64,000 nucleotides of DNA. Source: Bosea beijingensis. Lineage in GTDB: Bacteria > Pseudomonadota > Alphaproteobacteria > Rhizobiales > Beijerinckiaceae. The stretch spans positions 2,889,366-2,953,365 of the forward strand of contig NZ_CP132359.1 in assembly GCF_030758975.1 (NCBI RefSeq), in the 5' to 3' direction. The first letter of the stretch is position 1. The number at the start of each line of letters is the position of its first letter. Position numbers and translations under genes: made by a program. Below are positions 8,797-17,418 of the stretch, one piece after another. The notes under the pieces are model-generated. The model was given only the letters and a program-made list of their open reading frames with translations, was not told the origin of the DNA and did not search any database.

Positions 8797-9663
8797 ATGC
8801 TGCGCAATATCGACGTGGATCTGCTGCGCAGCTTCGTCACGGTCGCGGAGCTCAGGAGCTTCACGCGCGCGGCCGCCGCGCTGTTCCGCAGCCAGTCGAC
8901 GGTCAGCACCCAGATCCGCCGACTGGAGGAACTGGCCGGCCAGACCCTGCTGCAACGCTCACCCCACGAGGTTCTTCTCACGCGCGCGGGCGAACAATTC
9001 TTGGGCTATGCCCGCCGCATTGTCGCGCTGCATGACGAGGCGCTCGACGTCATCAATGCGCAAAGCGTCAGTGGCCGGGTCCGGCTCGCGGTGATGGACG
9101 ACTATGCCACCATCGTCCTGCCGGAGACGCTGGCGCGCTTCGCCCGCTCGCACCCGGATGTCGAGCTGGAAGTGACGACCGGCTTCACCCGCGATCTCCT
9201 GAACAGCCTCGGCGAGGAGTTCGACCTCGTGCTCGCGACCCAGAAGGCCGGGGACGGGCGCGGCGAGGTCCTGCGCAAGGAGCAGACAGCCTGGGCCTGC
9301 TCGGATCGCACCGCCTTCTCTGTGGAGGAGCCGTTGCAGCTCGCATTGCTGAAGGCGCCCAACATGTTTCGCGAATGGGCACTCGAGTCATTGAACGAAG
9401 CGGGCCTGCGCTGGCGCATCCTGTTCTCGTCGTCGAGCATCGGTGCCGTCGAGGCGATGGCGGCATCCGGAGTTGCGCTGACGGTGGTGAAGGCTGGGAC
9501 GGCCCGCCCCGGCCTTCAGTTGCTGGGCGCCGAGCATGGCTTGCCGGCGCTGCCGTCCTCCGAGATCGCGCTGCATCTGGCGCCGGGGCGTGCATCGGCT
9601 GCTGTCGCGGCGCTGAGCACCTTCCTGGCGGAAGCCTTGAGCGACGCCGTGCCTCTGCCCTGA
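8797..9663 (+). CDS. LysR-family transcriptional regulator
   Basis: A 288-residue LysR protein with a standard N-terminal winged helix (residues about 5-65, DLLRSFVTVAELRSFTRAA) followed by a two-lobed effector domain. It is divergent from ilvD. LysR proteins commonly control the adjacent divergent gene, but ilvD is usually constitutive or attenuated, so control of ilvD is only a possibility. The effector domain gives no hint of the ligand. Confidence 0.9.
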   Translation: MLRNIDVDLLRSFVTVAELRSFTRAAAALFRSQSTVSTQIRRLEELAGQTLLQRSPHEVLLTRAGEQFLGYARRIVALHDEALDVINAQSVSGRVRLAVMDDYATIVLPETLARFARSHPDVELEVTTGFTRDLLNSLGEEFDLVLATQKAGDGRGEVLRKEQTAWACSDRTAFSVEEPLQLALLKAPNMFREWALESLNEAGLRWRILFSSSSIGAVEAMAASGVALTVVKAGTARPGLQLLGAEHGLPALPSSEIALHLAPGRASAAVAALSTFLAEALSDAVPLP

Positions 9664-9842
9664 GGCCGCGTTTCGGGGCTTTTCTTCCGGCCTTGGAGCA
9701 GGGTGGTTTTGGGGAGCATGTGAAAGGGCCCCGGAAATTGCTCCGACAGCAGCCCATTCGAAGCCTCGGACTTATCCTTTCGTCTTAAGCCTCTGGATTT
9801 ATTGCAGAACTCATTTTTGTCGAAAAACTTTCAAAAAGCGCG

Positions 9843-9872
9843 TTGACAGGAGAAAGGGGTCCCGCCTATAAA
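9843..9872 (+). promoter_or_regulatory. Near-consensus sigma-70-type promoter with no evident gene
   Basis: TTGACA at 9843-9848 and TATAAA at 9867-9872 are separated by 18 bases, and an AT-rich stretch with A- and T-runs (about 9785-9840) precedes them. The arrangement resembles strong stable-RNA promoters of alphaproteobacteria. It points rightwards into the 3' end of the minus-strand CoA-transferase gene, and no plus-strand gene follows until 11734. It may be a remnant of a rearrangement or drive an antisense transcript. Confidence 0.55.
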
Positions 9873-9906
9873 CCGGCCATCGAGACGGCGCCGCCGCTGA
9901 GCGGCA

Positions 9907-10617
9907 TCAGGCTGCCTCCCTCTTGCGCTCGGTCAGCTTCTCGATCTTCTTCTCGTTGATCGTGCTCTTGATGATGCGGTCGACATAGATGCCGGGGGTA
10001 TGGATCGCCTCGGGATCGAGCGAGCCGACCGGGACGATCTCCTCGACCTCGGCCACGGTCACCTTGCCGGCGGTCGCCATGTTCGGATTGAAGTTCCGCG
10101 CGGTCTTCCGATAGACGAGATTGCCGGCGGTATCGGCCTTCCAGGCCTTGACGATGGCGACATCGGCGCGCAGCCAGGTCTCGCGGACATAAAGCTGGCC
10201 CTCGAATTCCTCGACCGGCTTGCCCTCGGCGACGACCGTGCCGACGCCAGTCTTGGTGTAGAAAGCCGGGATGCCCGCGCCGCCGGCGCGGATGCGCTCG
10301 GCCAGCGTGCCCTGCGGGTTCAGTTCCAGCTCCAGCTCGCCGGCTAGGTATTGCTGCTCGAACAGCTTGTTCTCGCCGACATAGGACGCGATCATCTTCT
10401 TGATCTGGCGGCTCTGCAGCAGCATCCACAGGCCGAAGCCGTCGGCGCCGGCATTGTTCGAGATCACCGTGATGTTCTTCACGCCGGAATCGCGGATCTG
10501 CGGGATCAGGCTCTCGGGGTTGCCCGACAGGCCGAAGCCGCCGGACATGATCGTCATCCCGTCGAAGAGCAGCCCTTCGAGCGCGGCCGCCGGGCCGTCA
10601 TAGATCTTTCCTGTCAT
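9907..10617 (-). CDS. 3-oxoacid CoA-transferase subunit A (partner subunit B absent)
   Basis: A 236-residue alpha subunit of the SCOT/AtoD type, with the CoA-binding glycine segment [11 protein letters not shown] and [15 protein letters not shown]. In this family the catalytic glutamate sits in subunit B, so this polypeptide alone should be inactive. The stop codon overlaps an ATG (TGATG), the usual coupling to subunit B, but the second frame ends after 13 codons. Of two adjacent ATGs (10620, 10617) the second has the better distance from GGAGGA. It either pairs with a subunit B encoded elsewhere or is a relic of a deleted pair. Confidence 0.85.
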   Translation of the reverse strand: MTGKIYDGPAAALEGLLFDGMTIMSGGFGLSGNPESLIPQIRDSGVKNITVISNNAGADGFGLWMLLQSRQIKKMIASYVGENKLFEQQYLAGELELELNPQGTLAERIRAGGAGIPAFYTKTGVGTVVAEGKPVEEFEGQLYVRETWLRADVAIVKAWKADTAGNLVYRKTARNFNPNMATAGKVTVAEVEEIVPVGSLDPEAIHTPGIYVDRIIKSTINEKKIEKLTERKREAA

Positions 10618-10764
10618 CATTCCTCCAGGGCGCGGCCCGCTGCCGCGACATGCGTTCTCGCCGGGACGAGGTAGGCAGCCCGGTTGTTCCGGCGCGATCA
10701 GAATACGATCGCCGGGGAATGTCCATGGCCGCGGTGACTTGTTCCGCAAATCAGTCGGGCCGGC

Positions 10765-11637
10765 CTACTGGTGGAAGGTCCAGAGCAGGCTTTCGCTGAG
10801 TTCCTTGAGGGCTTCCACCGCGTCCGGCCGCTCGCGCGCGACGGCGGCGATCAGGGCATCCGCCAGCGCGAAGACCGCGGTCGGCGAGTTTGGCAGCAGC
10901 CGGCTGCGGGCCGGGGCGAACAACGTGACATCGGCGACGGGGGCGAGCGGCGAGGTCGGGCTGTCGGTTAGGGCGAGCAGCGAGGCGCCCCGCTTTTTGG
11001 CGAAACTCGCGAGGTCGAGCGTGGCGCGGGAATAGCGCGGCACCGAGATCGCGACGATGAGATCGTCGGGCCTTGCCGACATCATGTGGCGGATGGCGCG
11101 CTCCGGACCGGTGCGCGAGGAGGCGAAGGTCACGTCGGCATCGAGATAGAGCGCGAGCCCATCCTCCAGGAAGGAGGCGACGTGGTGGCACGCGCCGGAA
11201 GCGGCGATGAAGACGCGCGGTGCCTTCAGCAGCAATTCGACGGCCTTGGTCACGGAGGCTTCGTCGAGCCCGTCGCGGGCAGCCTGGAGATTGGCGTTCT
11301 GGTCGGCGAGCGCGGCGGTGAAGGTCGCGAAGGTCGAGCCGGCGGCGGAGCGGGCGCCGGCGAAGCTGTCGACCGGGTCATGGGCGAACTTCAGGGCGGC
11401 GGAAAGCGCTCCGCGGAACTCGCCATAGCCGCCGTAGCCGAGTGCCCGGACGAAGCGCGTGACCGTCGCGTTGGAGGTACCGCTACCCTCCGCCAATCCC
11501 TCGATCGTCATGGTGGCCACGTCAAGCGGGTGCTGCAGCACGAAATCGGCGGCGCGGCGATGGCCGTTGCTCAGCGACGGGTAGATCTGGGCGATCCGAT
11601 TGGAAAGATCCGTCGTCGGCTTCAGGCCCTGTGACAT
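10765..11637 (-). CDS. RpiR/MurR-family regulator (HTH + SIS)
   Basis: A 290-residue regulator with an N-terminal HTH_6 domain (residues about 10-85) and a C-terminal SIS sugar-phosphate-binding domain (about 125-260; core FIAASGACHHVASFLEDG and TDSPTSPLAPVADV). It is divergent from the peptide-type ABC operon starting at 11734 and very probably controls it through a site in the 96-base gap. A SIS domain suggests a phosphosugar or phosphorylated amino-sugar effector. Confidence 0.92.
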   Translation of the reverse strand: MSQGLKPTTDLSNRIAQIYPSLSNGHRRAADFVLQHPLDVATMTIEGLAEGSGTSNATVTRFVRALGYGGYGEFRGALSAALKFAHDPVDSFAGARSAAGSTFATFTAALADQNANLQAARDGLDEASVTKAVELLLKAPRVFIAASGACHHVASFLEDGLALYLDADVTFASSRTGPERAIRHMMSARPDDLIVAISVPRYSRATLDLASFAKKRGASLLALTDSPTSPLAPVADVTLFAPARSRLLPNSPTAVFALADALIAAVARERPDAVEALKELSESLLWTFHQ

Positions 11638-11660
11638 GCGCGGCTACCCGATTGACGTTC

Positions 11661-11670
11661 GAAAATTTTC
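11661..11670. promoter_or_regulatory. Palindromic candidate operator GAAAATTTTC
   Basis: A perfect 10-bp palindrome GAAAATTTTC in the divergent gap between the RpiR regulator and the Dpp-type operon; a related half GACGAAAATAAAAC lies about 15 bases further on. A/T-centred GAAA-TTTC palindromes are typical RpiR-family sites. Assignment is by position and form only. Confidence 0.5.
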
Positions 11671-11733
11671 ATGTTTGCTACTAGACGAAAATAAAACTGT
11701 CAAAAGCGGTTTCAACCGGGAGCGGACCTGATC

Positions 11734-13347
11734 ATGCGTAAACCCCTATTCCTCGCGGCTTTCGCGGCCGCCTGCCTTGCCGGCACGGCCGTCTCGGCGC
11801 AGACGCTGCGCATCGCTCTGTCATCCGAGCCGACCGCCGTCGATCCGCATTACCACGACCTCACCCCCAACAATGCGCTGGCCCAGCATATCTTCGACTC
11901 TCTGGTGCGCCAGGACGAGCAGCAGAAGCTGCATCCGAACCTCGCCATGTCCTGGGAGAACGACGGCAAGAACCGCTGGACCTTCAAGCTGCGCGACGGC
12001 GTGAAGTTCACCAACGGCAAGCCCTTCACCGCCGAGGACGTGGTCTTCACCTTCTGCCGCACGCTGAAGAACGAGACCAAGGTCTCGGATTCCTTCGCCG
12101 ACATCACCGGCAATTTCGCCTCGGTCGAGACGCCGGATGCGCAGACGCTGGTGATCAACACGAAGGAGCCAGAGCCTCTGCTGCCGAACCTGCTCTCGGG
12201 GCTCAGCATTCTCTCGGCCTCGGTCGTCGAGCATGGCCCGATCAGCTACGACATCGCCAAGAATTGCGGCGTCACCGGCCCCTGGCCGACCGTAACCGGC
12301 TTCAATGACGGCACCCTCGCCGTCGGTACCGGCCCCTACAAGCTCAAGTCCTATGTGCGGGGCTCCGCGATCGAGCTCGAGCGCAACCCGACCTATTGGG
12401 GCAAGGCAGAGCCTTGGGCGACCGTGCGCTTCCTGCCGGTGACCAATGCCGGCCCGCGCCTCGCCGGGCTGCTCGCCGGCGATTACGACGTGATCGAGAA
12501 CCCGGCCGCGCGCGATCTCGGCCGGATCAAGGACGACAAGCGCTTCGGCCATGTCATCACCCCCTCGACCCGCGTCGTCTATTTCCAGCTCGACGTCGCC
12601 CGCGACCAGAGCCCCTTCGTCAAGTCCGAGGATGGCAAGAACCCGCTGAAGGACCTGCGCGTCCGCAAGGCGATGTCGCTCGCCATCGACCGCGATGCCA
12701 TCGTCAAGCGCATCATGGACGGCGCGGCGGAGCCGGCCTACCAGTACCTGCCGACCGGCATGTTCGGCACGCAGCCCAATCCACCGAAGCTGGCCTATGA
12801 TCCGGCGCAGGCGAAGAAGCTGCTGGCCGAGGCCGGCTATGGCAAGGGCTTCCAGGTCACGCTCTCGACCACCAATGACCGCTATATCAACGACAGCCAG
12901 ATCACCCAGGCCGTCGCGCAGTACCTGACCCAGGTCGGCATCAAGGCCGAGGTCGATGCGATGACCCGCGCGATCTATTTCCCGCGCCGCGCCAAGAAGG
13001 AATTCTCCGTCGCGATCGGCGGCTGGGGCTCCGGCACCGGCGAGGCGGCTTCCTTCCTGCGCCAGTGGCCGCCGACCCCGAACGAGGCCAAGACGATCGG
13101 CGGCTCGAACTATGGCGGCTACAAGAACGACCAGTTCGACAAGGTGATCCGCGAGGCGATCTCGACGCTCGACGACAACAAGCGTTCGCAGCTCCTGCAG
13201 GAAGCCGGCAAGATCGTCGTCGACGATTACGCCTTCATCCCGCTGCACTTCGAGAGCGGCATCTGGGCCTTCAAGTCCGAGCTCGACGTCAAGGGCCGCG
13301 CCGACCAGTTCATGCTGGCGATGTCGGTGAAGCCGAAAGCCAAGTAA
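11734..13347 (+). CDS. Peptide-type ABC transporter substrate-binding protein (DppA-like)
   Basis: A 537-residue family-5 extracellular solute-binding protein with a signal peptide ending near AVSAQ (residue 23). The mature part starts TLRIALSSEPTAVDPHYHD, typical of dipeptide/oligopeptide/nickel receptors, and the length is normal. It is the first gene of a five-gene importer (11734-17364). It probably binds peptides or peptide-like conjugates in the periplasm. The RpiR regulator hints at a cargo containing an amino sugar, but that is inference. Confidence 0.93.
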   Translation: MRKPLFLAAFAAACLAGTAVSAQTLRIALSSEPTAVDPHYHDLTPNNALAQHIFDSLVRQDEQQKLHPNLAMSWENDGKNRWTFKLRDGVKFTNGKPFTAEDVVFTFCRTLKNETKVSDSFADITGNFASVETPDAQTLVINTKEPEPLLPNLLSGLSILSASVVEHGPISYDIAKNCGVTGPWPTVTGFNDGTLAVGTGPYKLKSYVRGSAIELERNPTYWGKAEPWATVRFLPVTNAGPRLAGLLAGDYDVIENPAARDLGRIKDDKRFGHVITPSTRVVYFQLDVARDQSPFVKSEDGKNPLKDLRVRKAMSLAIDRDAIVKRIMDGAAEPAYQYLPTGMFGTQPNPPKLAYDPAQAKKLLAEAGYGKGFQVTLSTTNDRYINDSQITQAVAQYLTQVGIKAEVDAMTRAIYFPRRAKKEFSVAIGGWGSGTGEAASFLRQWPPTPNEAKTIGGSNYGGYKNDQFDKVIREAISTLDDNKRSQLLQEAGKIVVDDYAFIPLHFESGIWAFKSELDVKGRADQFMLAMSVKPKAK

Positions 13348-13376
13348 GCCGCCGGCCGACAGGCCATCGACAAGCC

Positions 13377-13400
13377 GGGCCGCCTCTCGCAAGGCGGCCC
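13377..13400 (+). other. Intercistronic stem-loop between binding protein and permease
   Basis: A perfect 9-bp stem (GGGCCGCCT with AGGCGGCCC) and six-base loop lie in the 84-base gap between the binding-protein gene and the first permease gene. There is no T-run. Such hairpins commonly protect the upstream mRNA, raising binding-protein output relative to the membrane genes. Confidence 0.65.
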
Positions 13401-13431
13401 GCGAACCATCGAGCGGAGCCGGTCGAGCATC

Positions 13432-14409
13432 ATGACCGCCTATGTCCTGCAGCGACTGATCCAGAGCGTGCTCGTGCTGCTCGCGGTCTCGGTCGTGGTG
13501 TTCTTCGCCGTCTACGGCATCGGCGATCCCGTCGAATTGCTCGTCTCGCCCTCGGCCAGCGCGGCCGAGCGCGAGGCGCTGGTCCGGAGGCTCGGCCTCG
13601 ACCTGCCTGTCTGGCAGCAATATTTCGTTTTCATGGGCAATGCGCTCAAGGGCGATCTCGGCCGCTCCTTCGTCCATGGCGTGCCGGCGATCGAGCTCAT
13701 CCTCGGCCGCCTGCCGGCGACCTTCGAGCTCGTCCTGCTCTCGATGACGCTCGCCATCGTCACCGGCGTGCCGATTGGCCTCTATGCCGGGCTCGATCCG
13801 GACAGCCGGCCTTCGCGCATCATCATGGGCGGAACCATCCTCGGCTTTTCGCTGCCGAGCTTCTGGAAGGGCATGATGCTGATCCTGCTCTTCGCGGTGG
13901 TCCTGCGCTGGCTGCCGACGGCGGGGCGCGGTGAAACCGTTTCGCTCTTCGGCATCCAGACCAGCCTGCTGACCTGGGACGGGCTCACCCATCTCGCCCT
14001 GCCGGCGATCAACCTCGCCATTCCCCAGATCGCGCTGATGATCCGCCTCGTCGCGGCCGGTACGAGCGAGGCGATGACGCAGGATTATGTCAAATACGCC
14101 CGCGCCAAGGGCGTGAAGCCGCGCCGCGTCGTCGGCCGGCATGTGCTGCGCAACATCCTGATCCCGGTCGTCACCGTGGTCGGCATCGAATTCGGCAGCC
14201 TCGTCGCCTTCTCGACAATTACCGAGACGGTGTTCGCCTGGCCGGGCATGGGCAAGCTCCTGATCGACTCGGTCTACCAGCTCGATCGGCCGGTGGTCGT
14301 CGCCTATGTGCTGTTGGCGACGCTGCTCTTCGTCACCGTCAATTTCCTCGTCGACATCCTCTATGCCGCGCTCGACCCGCGCGTGAAGCTGACGGGAGAG
14401 ATGGCATGA
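13432..14409 (+). CDS. Peptide-type ABC transporter permease (DppB-like)
   Basis: A 325-residue inner-membrane permease of the BPD_transp_1 family with about six hydrophobic helices. The EAA loop follows the pattern of this group (DYVKYARAKGVKPRRVVG). It forms a heterodimer with the next permease. The last four bases overlap the next start (ATGA), so the two are translationally coupled. Confidence 0.93.
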   Translation: MTAYVLQRLIQSVLVLLAVSVVVFFAVYGIGDPVELLVSPSASAAEREALVRRLGLDLPVWQQYFVFMGNALKGDLGRSFVHGVPAIELILGRLPATFELVLLSMTLAIVTGVPIGLYAGLDPDSRPSRIIMGGTILGFSLPSFWKGMMLILLFAVVLRWLPTAGRGETVSLFGIQTSLLTWDGLTHLALPAINLAIPQIALMIRLVAAGTSEAMTQDYVKYARAKGVKPRRVVGRHVLRNILIPVVTVVGIEFGSLVAFSTITETVFAWPGMGKLLIDSVYQLDRPVVVAYVLLATLLFVTVNFLVDILYAALDPRVKLTGEMA

Positions 14410-15314
14410 GCGCTCCCGCGAAAGCCCCGGCTGTCCCGGCCTATGCCGACACACCGCTGCGCGAAAAGGTGCTGCGCCGCATCCGCAACCGGCCGACGAC
14501 ACGCGGGGCCGCGATCCTGCTCGGCATCATGGTCGCGCTCGCCCTGCTTGCGCCCGTCATCGCACCGCAGAATCCGCATGACCTCGCCGCGCTTAGCGTA
14601 ATGGACAACCGCCTGCCGCCGGGCGAGGCCGGCATGAACGGCCTGACCTACTGGCTCGGCACGGATTCGCAAGGCCGCGACATGTTGAGCGCGATCCTCT
14701 ACGGGTTGCGCACCAGCCTGATGGTGGGTCTCACCGCGACGCTGGGCGCGCTGTTCATCGGCATCTCGGCCGGGCTAGTGGCGGCGCAGTTCGGTGGCGT
14801 TGTTGACGCGGTGATCATGCGCGTCGTCGACTTCATGCTCGGCTTTCCCTCGATCCTGATCGCGCTCGTGCTGCTCGCTTCGATCGGGCGCGGCGTCGAC
14901 AAGGTCATCCTCGCCATCATCCTCGTGCAATGGGCGCAATATGCCCGGCTGATGCGTGCTTCCGCGCTGGTCGAGCGGCGCAAGGAATATATCGAGGCGG
15001 CCCTGAATTTCGGCCTGCCGACCCGGCACATCATGATCGCGCATCTGCTGCCGAATTCGGTTGGTTCGGTGCTGGTCGTGGCCTCGATCAGCATCGCCGG
15101 CGCGATCACGCTGGAGGCGACGCTGTCCTTCCTCGGCGTCGGCGTGCCGGTGACGCAACCCTCGCTCGGCCTGCTCATCGCCAACGGCTTCGAGTTCCTG
15201 CTTTCCGGCGAATACTGGATCGCGGTCTTCCCCGGCATCGCGCTGGTGCTGCTGATCGGCTCGCTCAACCTCGTCGGCGACCGGCTGCGCCGCAGCTTCA
15301 ACGTGCGCTCATGA
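14406..15314 (+). CDS. Peptide-type ABC transporter permease (DppC-like)
   Basis: A 302-residue permease. It has the DppC/OppC N-terminal leader with a helix at about residues 35-55, a periplasmic loop with WLGTDSQGRDMLS, and the EAA segment KEYIEAALNFGLPTRHIM. Start and stop overlap both neighbours by four bases. It is the second half of the membrane channel. Confidence 0.93.
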   Translation: MSAPAKAPAVPAYADTPLREKVLRRIRNRPTTRGAAILLGIMVALALLAPVIAPQNPHDLAALSVMDNRLPPGEAGMNGLTYWLGTDSQGRDMLSAILYGLRTSLMVGLTATLGALFIGISAGLVAAQFGGVVDAVIMRVVDFMLGFPSILIALVLLASIGRGVDKVILAIILVQWAQYARLMRASALVERRKEYIEAALNFGLPTRHIMIAHLLPNSVGSVLVVASISIAGAITLEATLSFLGVGVPVTQPSLGLLIANGFEFLLSGEYWIAVFPGIALVLLIGSLNLVGDRLRRSFNVRS

Positions 15315-16291
15315 GTGATCCCCTGCTTGAAGTCCGCGGTCTGCGGACCGTCTTCCACGCGCTCGACGGCGCCTGGCCTGCCGTCGATGGCGTCGATCTC
15401 AGTGTCTCGCGCGGCGAGGTTCTGGGGCTGGTCGGCGAGTCCGGCTCCGGCAAGTCCGTGACCGGCTTCTCGCTGGTGCGCCTGATCGATCCGCCAGGCG
15501 AGATCGTGGCGGGCACGATCAGCTTCGGCGGCGAAGACCTGCGCGCCGCTTCGGAGGAGCGCCTGCGCGACCTGCGCGGCGACCGCATCGCCATGATCTT
15601 TCAGGACCCGCTGATGACGCTGAACCCGGTGCTCAGCATCGGCGAGCAGATGAGCGAAGCGATCCTGGAGCATCGCGACTGCAGCCGCGCGGAAGCGCTC
15701 AGTGAAGCCGCCAAGGCGCTCGCCCGCGTCGGCATTTCCTCCCCCGAAGCGCGGCTCAAGCAGTTCCCGCACGAGTTCTCCGGCGGCATGCGCCAGCGCG
15801 TCGCGATCGCGACCGCGCTGCTCAACGCACCCGATCTGATCATCGCGGACGAGCCGACGACGGCGCTCGACGTCACCATCCAGAGCCAGATCCTGTTCGA
15901 GGTGCAGAAGCTCGCCCGCGAGACCGGCACCGCGGTGCTCTGGATCACGCATGATCTCGCTGTCGTGGCCGAGCTCGCCGACCGGGTGGCGGTGATGTAT
16001 GCCGGCCGCGTCGTCGAGATCGGGCCGGTCGACGCCGTGCTCGATGCACCGCGCCATCCCTATACGCTCGGCCTGCTCAATTCCTCGGCGGCCAATGTTC
16101 TGCCTGGCGAACGCCTGAACCAGATCGACGGCGTCGCCCCGCGCATCGACGCCCGCCCGAGCGGCTGCCCGTTCCGCCCGCGCTGCCCGCGCGTCCAGCC
16201 GGTCTGCGCCGAGCGCGACCCCGAGACGGTGGACGAGGGCGCCCGCAGCTTCCGCTGCCATAATCCGGTGCCGGTGGGAGAAGCGGCATGA
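15311..16291 (+). CDS. Peptide-type ABC transporter ATPase (DppD-like)
   Basis: A 326-residue ATPase with Walker A GESGSGKS (residues 42-49), signature FSGGMRQRVAIA, Walker B IIADEPTTALD, and the oligopeptide-transporter C-terminal cysteine-rich tail (CPFRPRCP). The start is the ATG at 15311 overlapping the DppC stop by four bases; in-frame upstream extension reads through the permease gene out of frame and is not real. Confidence 0.94.
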   Translation: MSDPLLEVRGLRTVFHALDGAWPAVDGVDLSVSRGEVLGLVGESGSGKSVTGFSLVRLIDPPGEIVAGTISFGGEDLRAASEERLRDLRGDRIAMIFQDPLMTLNPVLSIGEQMSEAILEHRDCSRAEALSEAAKALARVGISSPEARLKQFPHEFSGGMRQRVAIATALLNAPDLIIADEPTTALDVTIQSQILFEVQKLARETGTAVLWITHDLAVVAELADRVAVMYAGRVVEIGPVDAVLDAPRHPYTLGLLNSSAANVLPGERLNQIDGVAPRIDARPSGCPFRPRCPRVQPVCAERDPETVDEGARSFRCHNPVPVGEAA

Positions 16292-17364
16292 GTGCTTCGA
16301 CGACCGCCCATACCGGTGCCCCGATCATCGAGCTCAAGGGCATCACCAAGCATTTCCGCCGCAAGCCGACGCTGGCGGAACGCATCCTGATGGCGACCGG
16401 GCGGGGCAAGGCGCCGCCGGTGCTGCGCGCCGTCGACGGCATCGATCTCAGCGTCAAGCGCGGGGAAGTGCTCGGCCTCGTCGGCGAATCCGGTTGCGGC
16501 AAGTCCACGCTCGCCCGCGTCGTCACCGGCATCCTGAAGCCGACGACCGGCGAGGTGGTTTACGAGCAGCGGCCGGTCGCGGGTCTGAAGGGCAAGGAAC
16601 GGCTCGATTTCCTGCTGAAGGTCCAGATGATCTTCCAGGACCCCTACGCCTCACTCGACCCTCGCATGAAGGTCAGCCGTATCGTCGGTGAGGCGCTCAG
16701 CGTCCACAAGCTCCTGCCCAAGGCGGAGATCGATGGTGCGGTCGACCAGGCGCTGAGCGAGGTCGGGCTCGATCTCGCCTATCGCGAGCGCTATCCGCAC
16801 CAGTTCTCGGGCGGTCAGCGCCAGCGCATCGGCATTGCCCGGGCGCTTGCCGTGAAGCCGGACTTCCTGGTCTGCGACGAGCCGGTCTCGGCGCTCGACG
16901 TCTCGATCCAGGCGCAGGTCATCAACCTGTTCATGGATGTGCGCGCGCGCCATGGCCTGACCTATCTCTTCGTCAGCCACGATCTCGGTCTCGTCCGCCA
17001 TATCAGCGACCGCGTCGCGATCATGTATCTCGGCCGTATCGTCGAGGTCGGCACGGCGGCGGAGATTTTTGCCGAGCCGGCGCATCCCTATAGCGCGGCG
17101 CTGATCGCGGCGATTCCCTCGGCAGCACGGCGCAAGCGCGCCTTCCAGCCGCTCAAGGGCGAATTGCCCTCGCCATTGGCGCCGCCGCCCGGCTGCCCGT
17201 TCCATCCGCGCTGCGAGCAGGCGATGCCGGTCTGTCGCGAGGTTCGGCCTGTTCTCACCGAGATCGCGCCGGGGCGCAGCGCCGCCTGCCATCTGCACAC
17301 CAGCATCGGACCGAAAAGTGGAATCCACTTTTCGGAAAAATCCGATGCGATTCCAATAGAATAG
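16288..17364 (+). CDS. Peptide-type ABC transporter ATPase (DppF-like) with repeat-derived tail
   Basis: A 358-residue ATPase with Walker A GESGCGKS (residues 67-74), signature FSGGQRQRIGIA, Walker B VCDEPVSALD and the C-terminal GCPFHPRC tail. The final residues after about position 341 (GPKSGIHFSEKS) come from a palindromic repeat lying inside the gene's 3' end (17311-17335), so the natural end of the protein was probably slightly upstream. This tail is not expected to affect the ATPase core. It is coupled to DppD by an ATGA overlap. Confidence 0.93.
   Translation: MSASTTAHTGAPIIELKGITKHFRRKPTLAERILMATGRGKAPPVLRAVDGIDLSVKRGEVLGLVGESGCGKSTLARVVTGILKPTTGEVVYEQRPVAGLKGKERLDFLLKVQMIFQDPYASLDPRMKVSRIVGEALSVHKLLPKAEIDGAVDQALSEVGLDLAYRERYPHQFSGGQRQRIGIARALAVKPDFLVCDEPVSALDVSIQAQVINLFMDVRARHGLTYLFVSHDLGLVRHISDRVAIMYLGRIVEVGTAAEIFAEPAHPYSAALIAAIPSAARRKRAFQPLKGELPSPLAPPPGCPFHPRCEQAMPVCREVRPVLTEIAPGRSAACHLHTSIGPKSGIHFSEKSDAIPIE
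17311..17335. repeat. Palindromic repeat CCGAAAAGTGG-aat-CCACTTTTCGG inside the dppF-like 3' end
   Basis: Perfect 11-bp inverted repeats with a three-base loop, followed by AAAAATCCGATGCGATTCC. This motif is familiar as a dispersed intergenic palindrome in Rhizobiales genomes. Here it supplies the last coding residues of the DppF-like protein and may also form a stem-loop in the mRNA. Confidence 0.75.
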
Positions 17365-17418
17365 GCCATCGTTGTCGCGTCCGATCGGACGCGCGATGAT
17401 CTAGGCTCCGGAGGCCGC

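Noticed and set aside
9870..10620. Small plus-strand gene driven by the promoter at 9843
   Set aside because: The plus-strand frames there are antisense to the CoA-transferase gene and lack ribosome sites or recognisable products.
11821..14502. Very long open frame on the minus strand opposite the Dpp-type genes (about 890 codons)
   Set aside because: It is antisense to well-recognised transporter genes, its protein is rich in Asp/Arg/His/Gly with no domain, and such frames are expected in GC-rich DNA.
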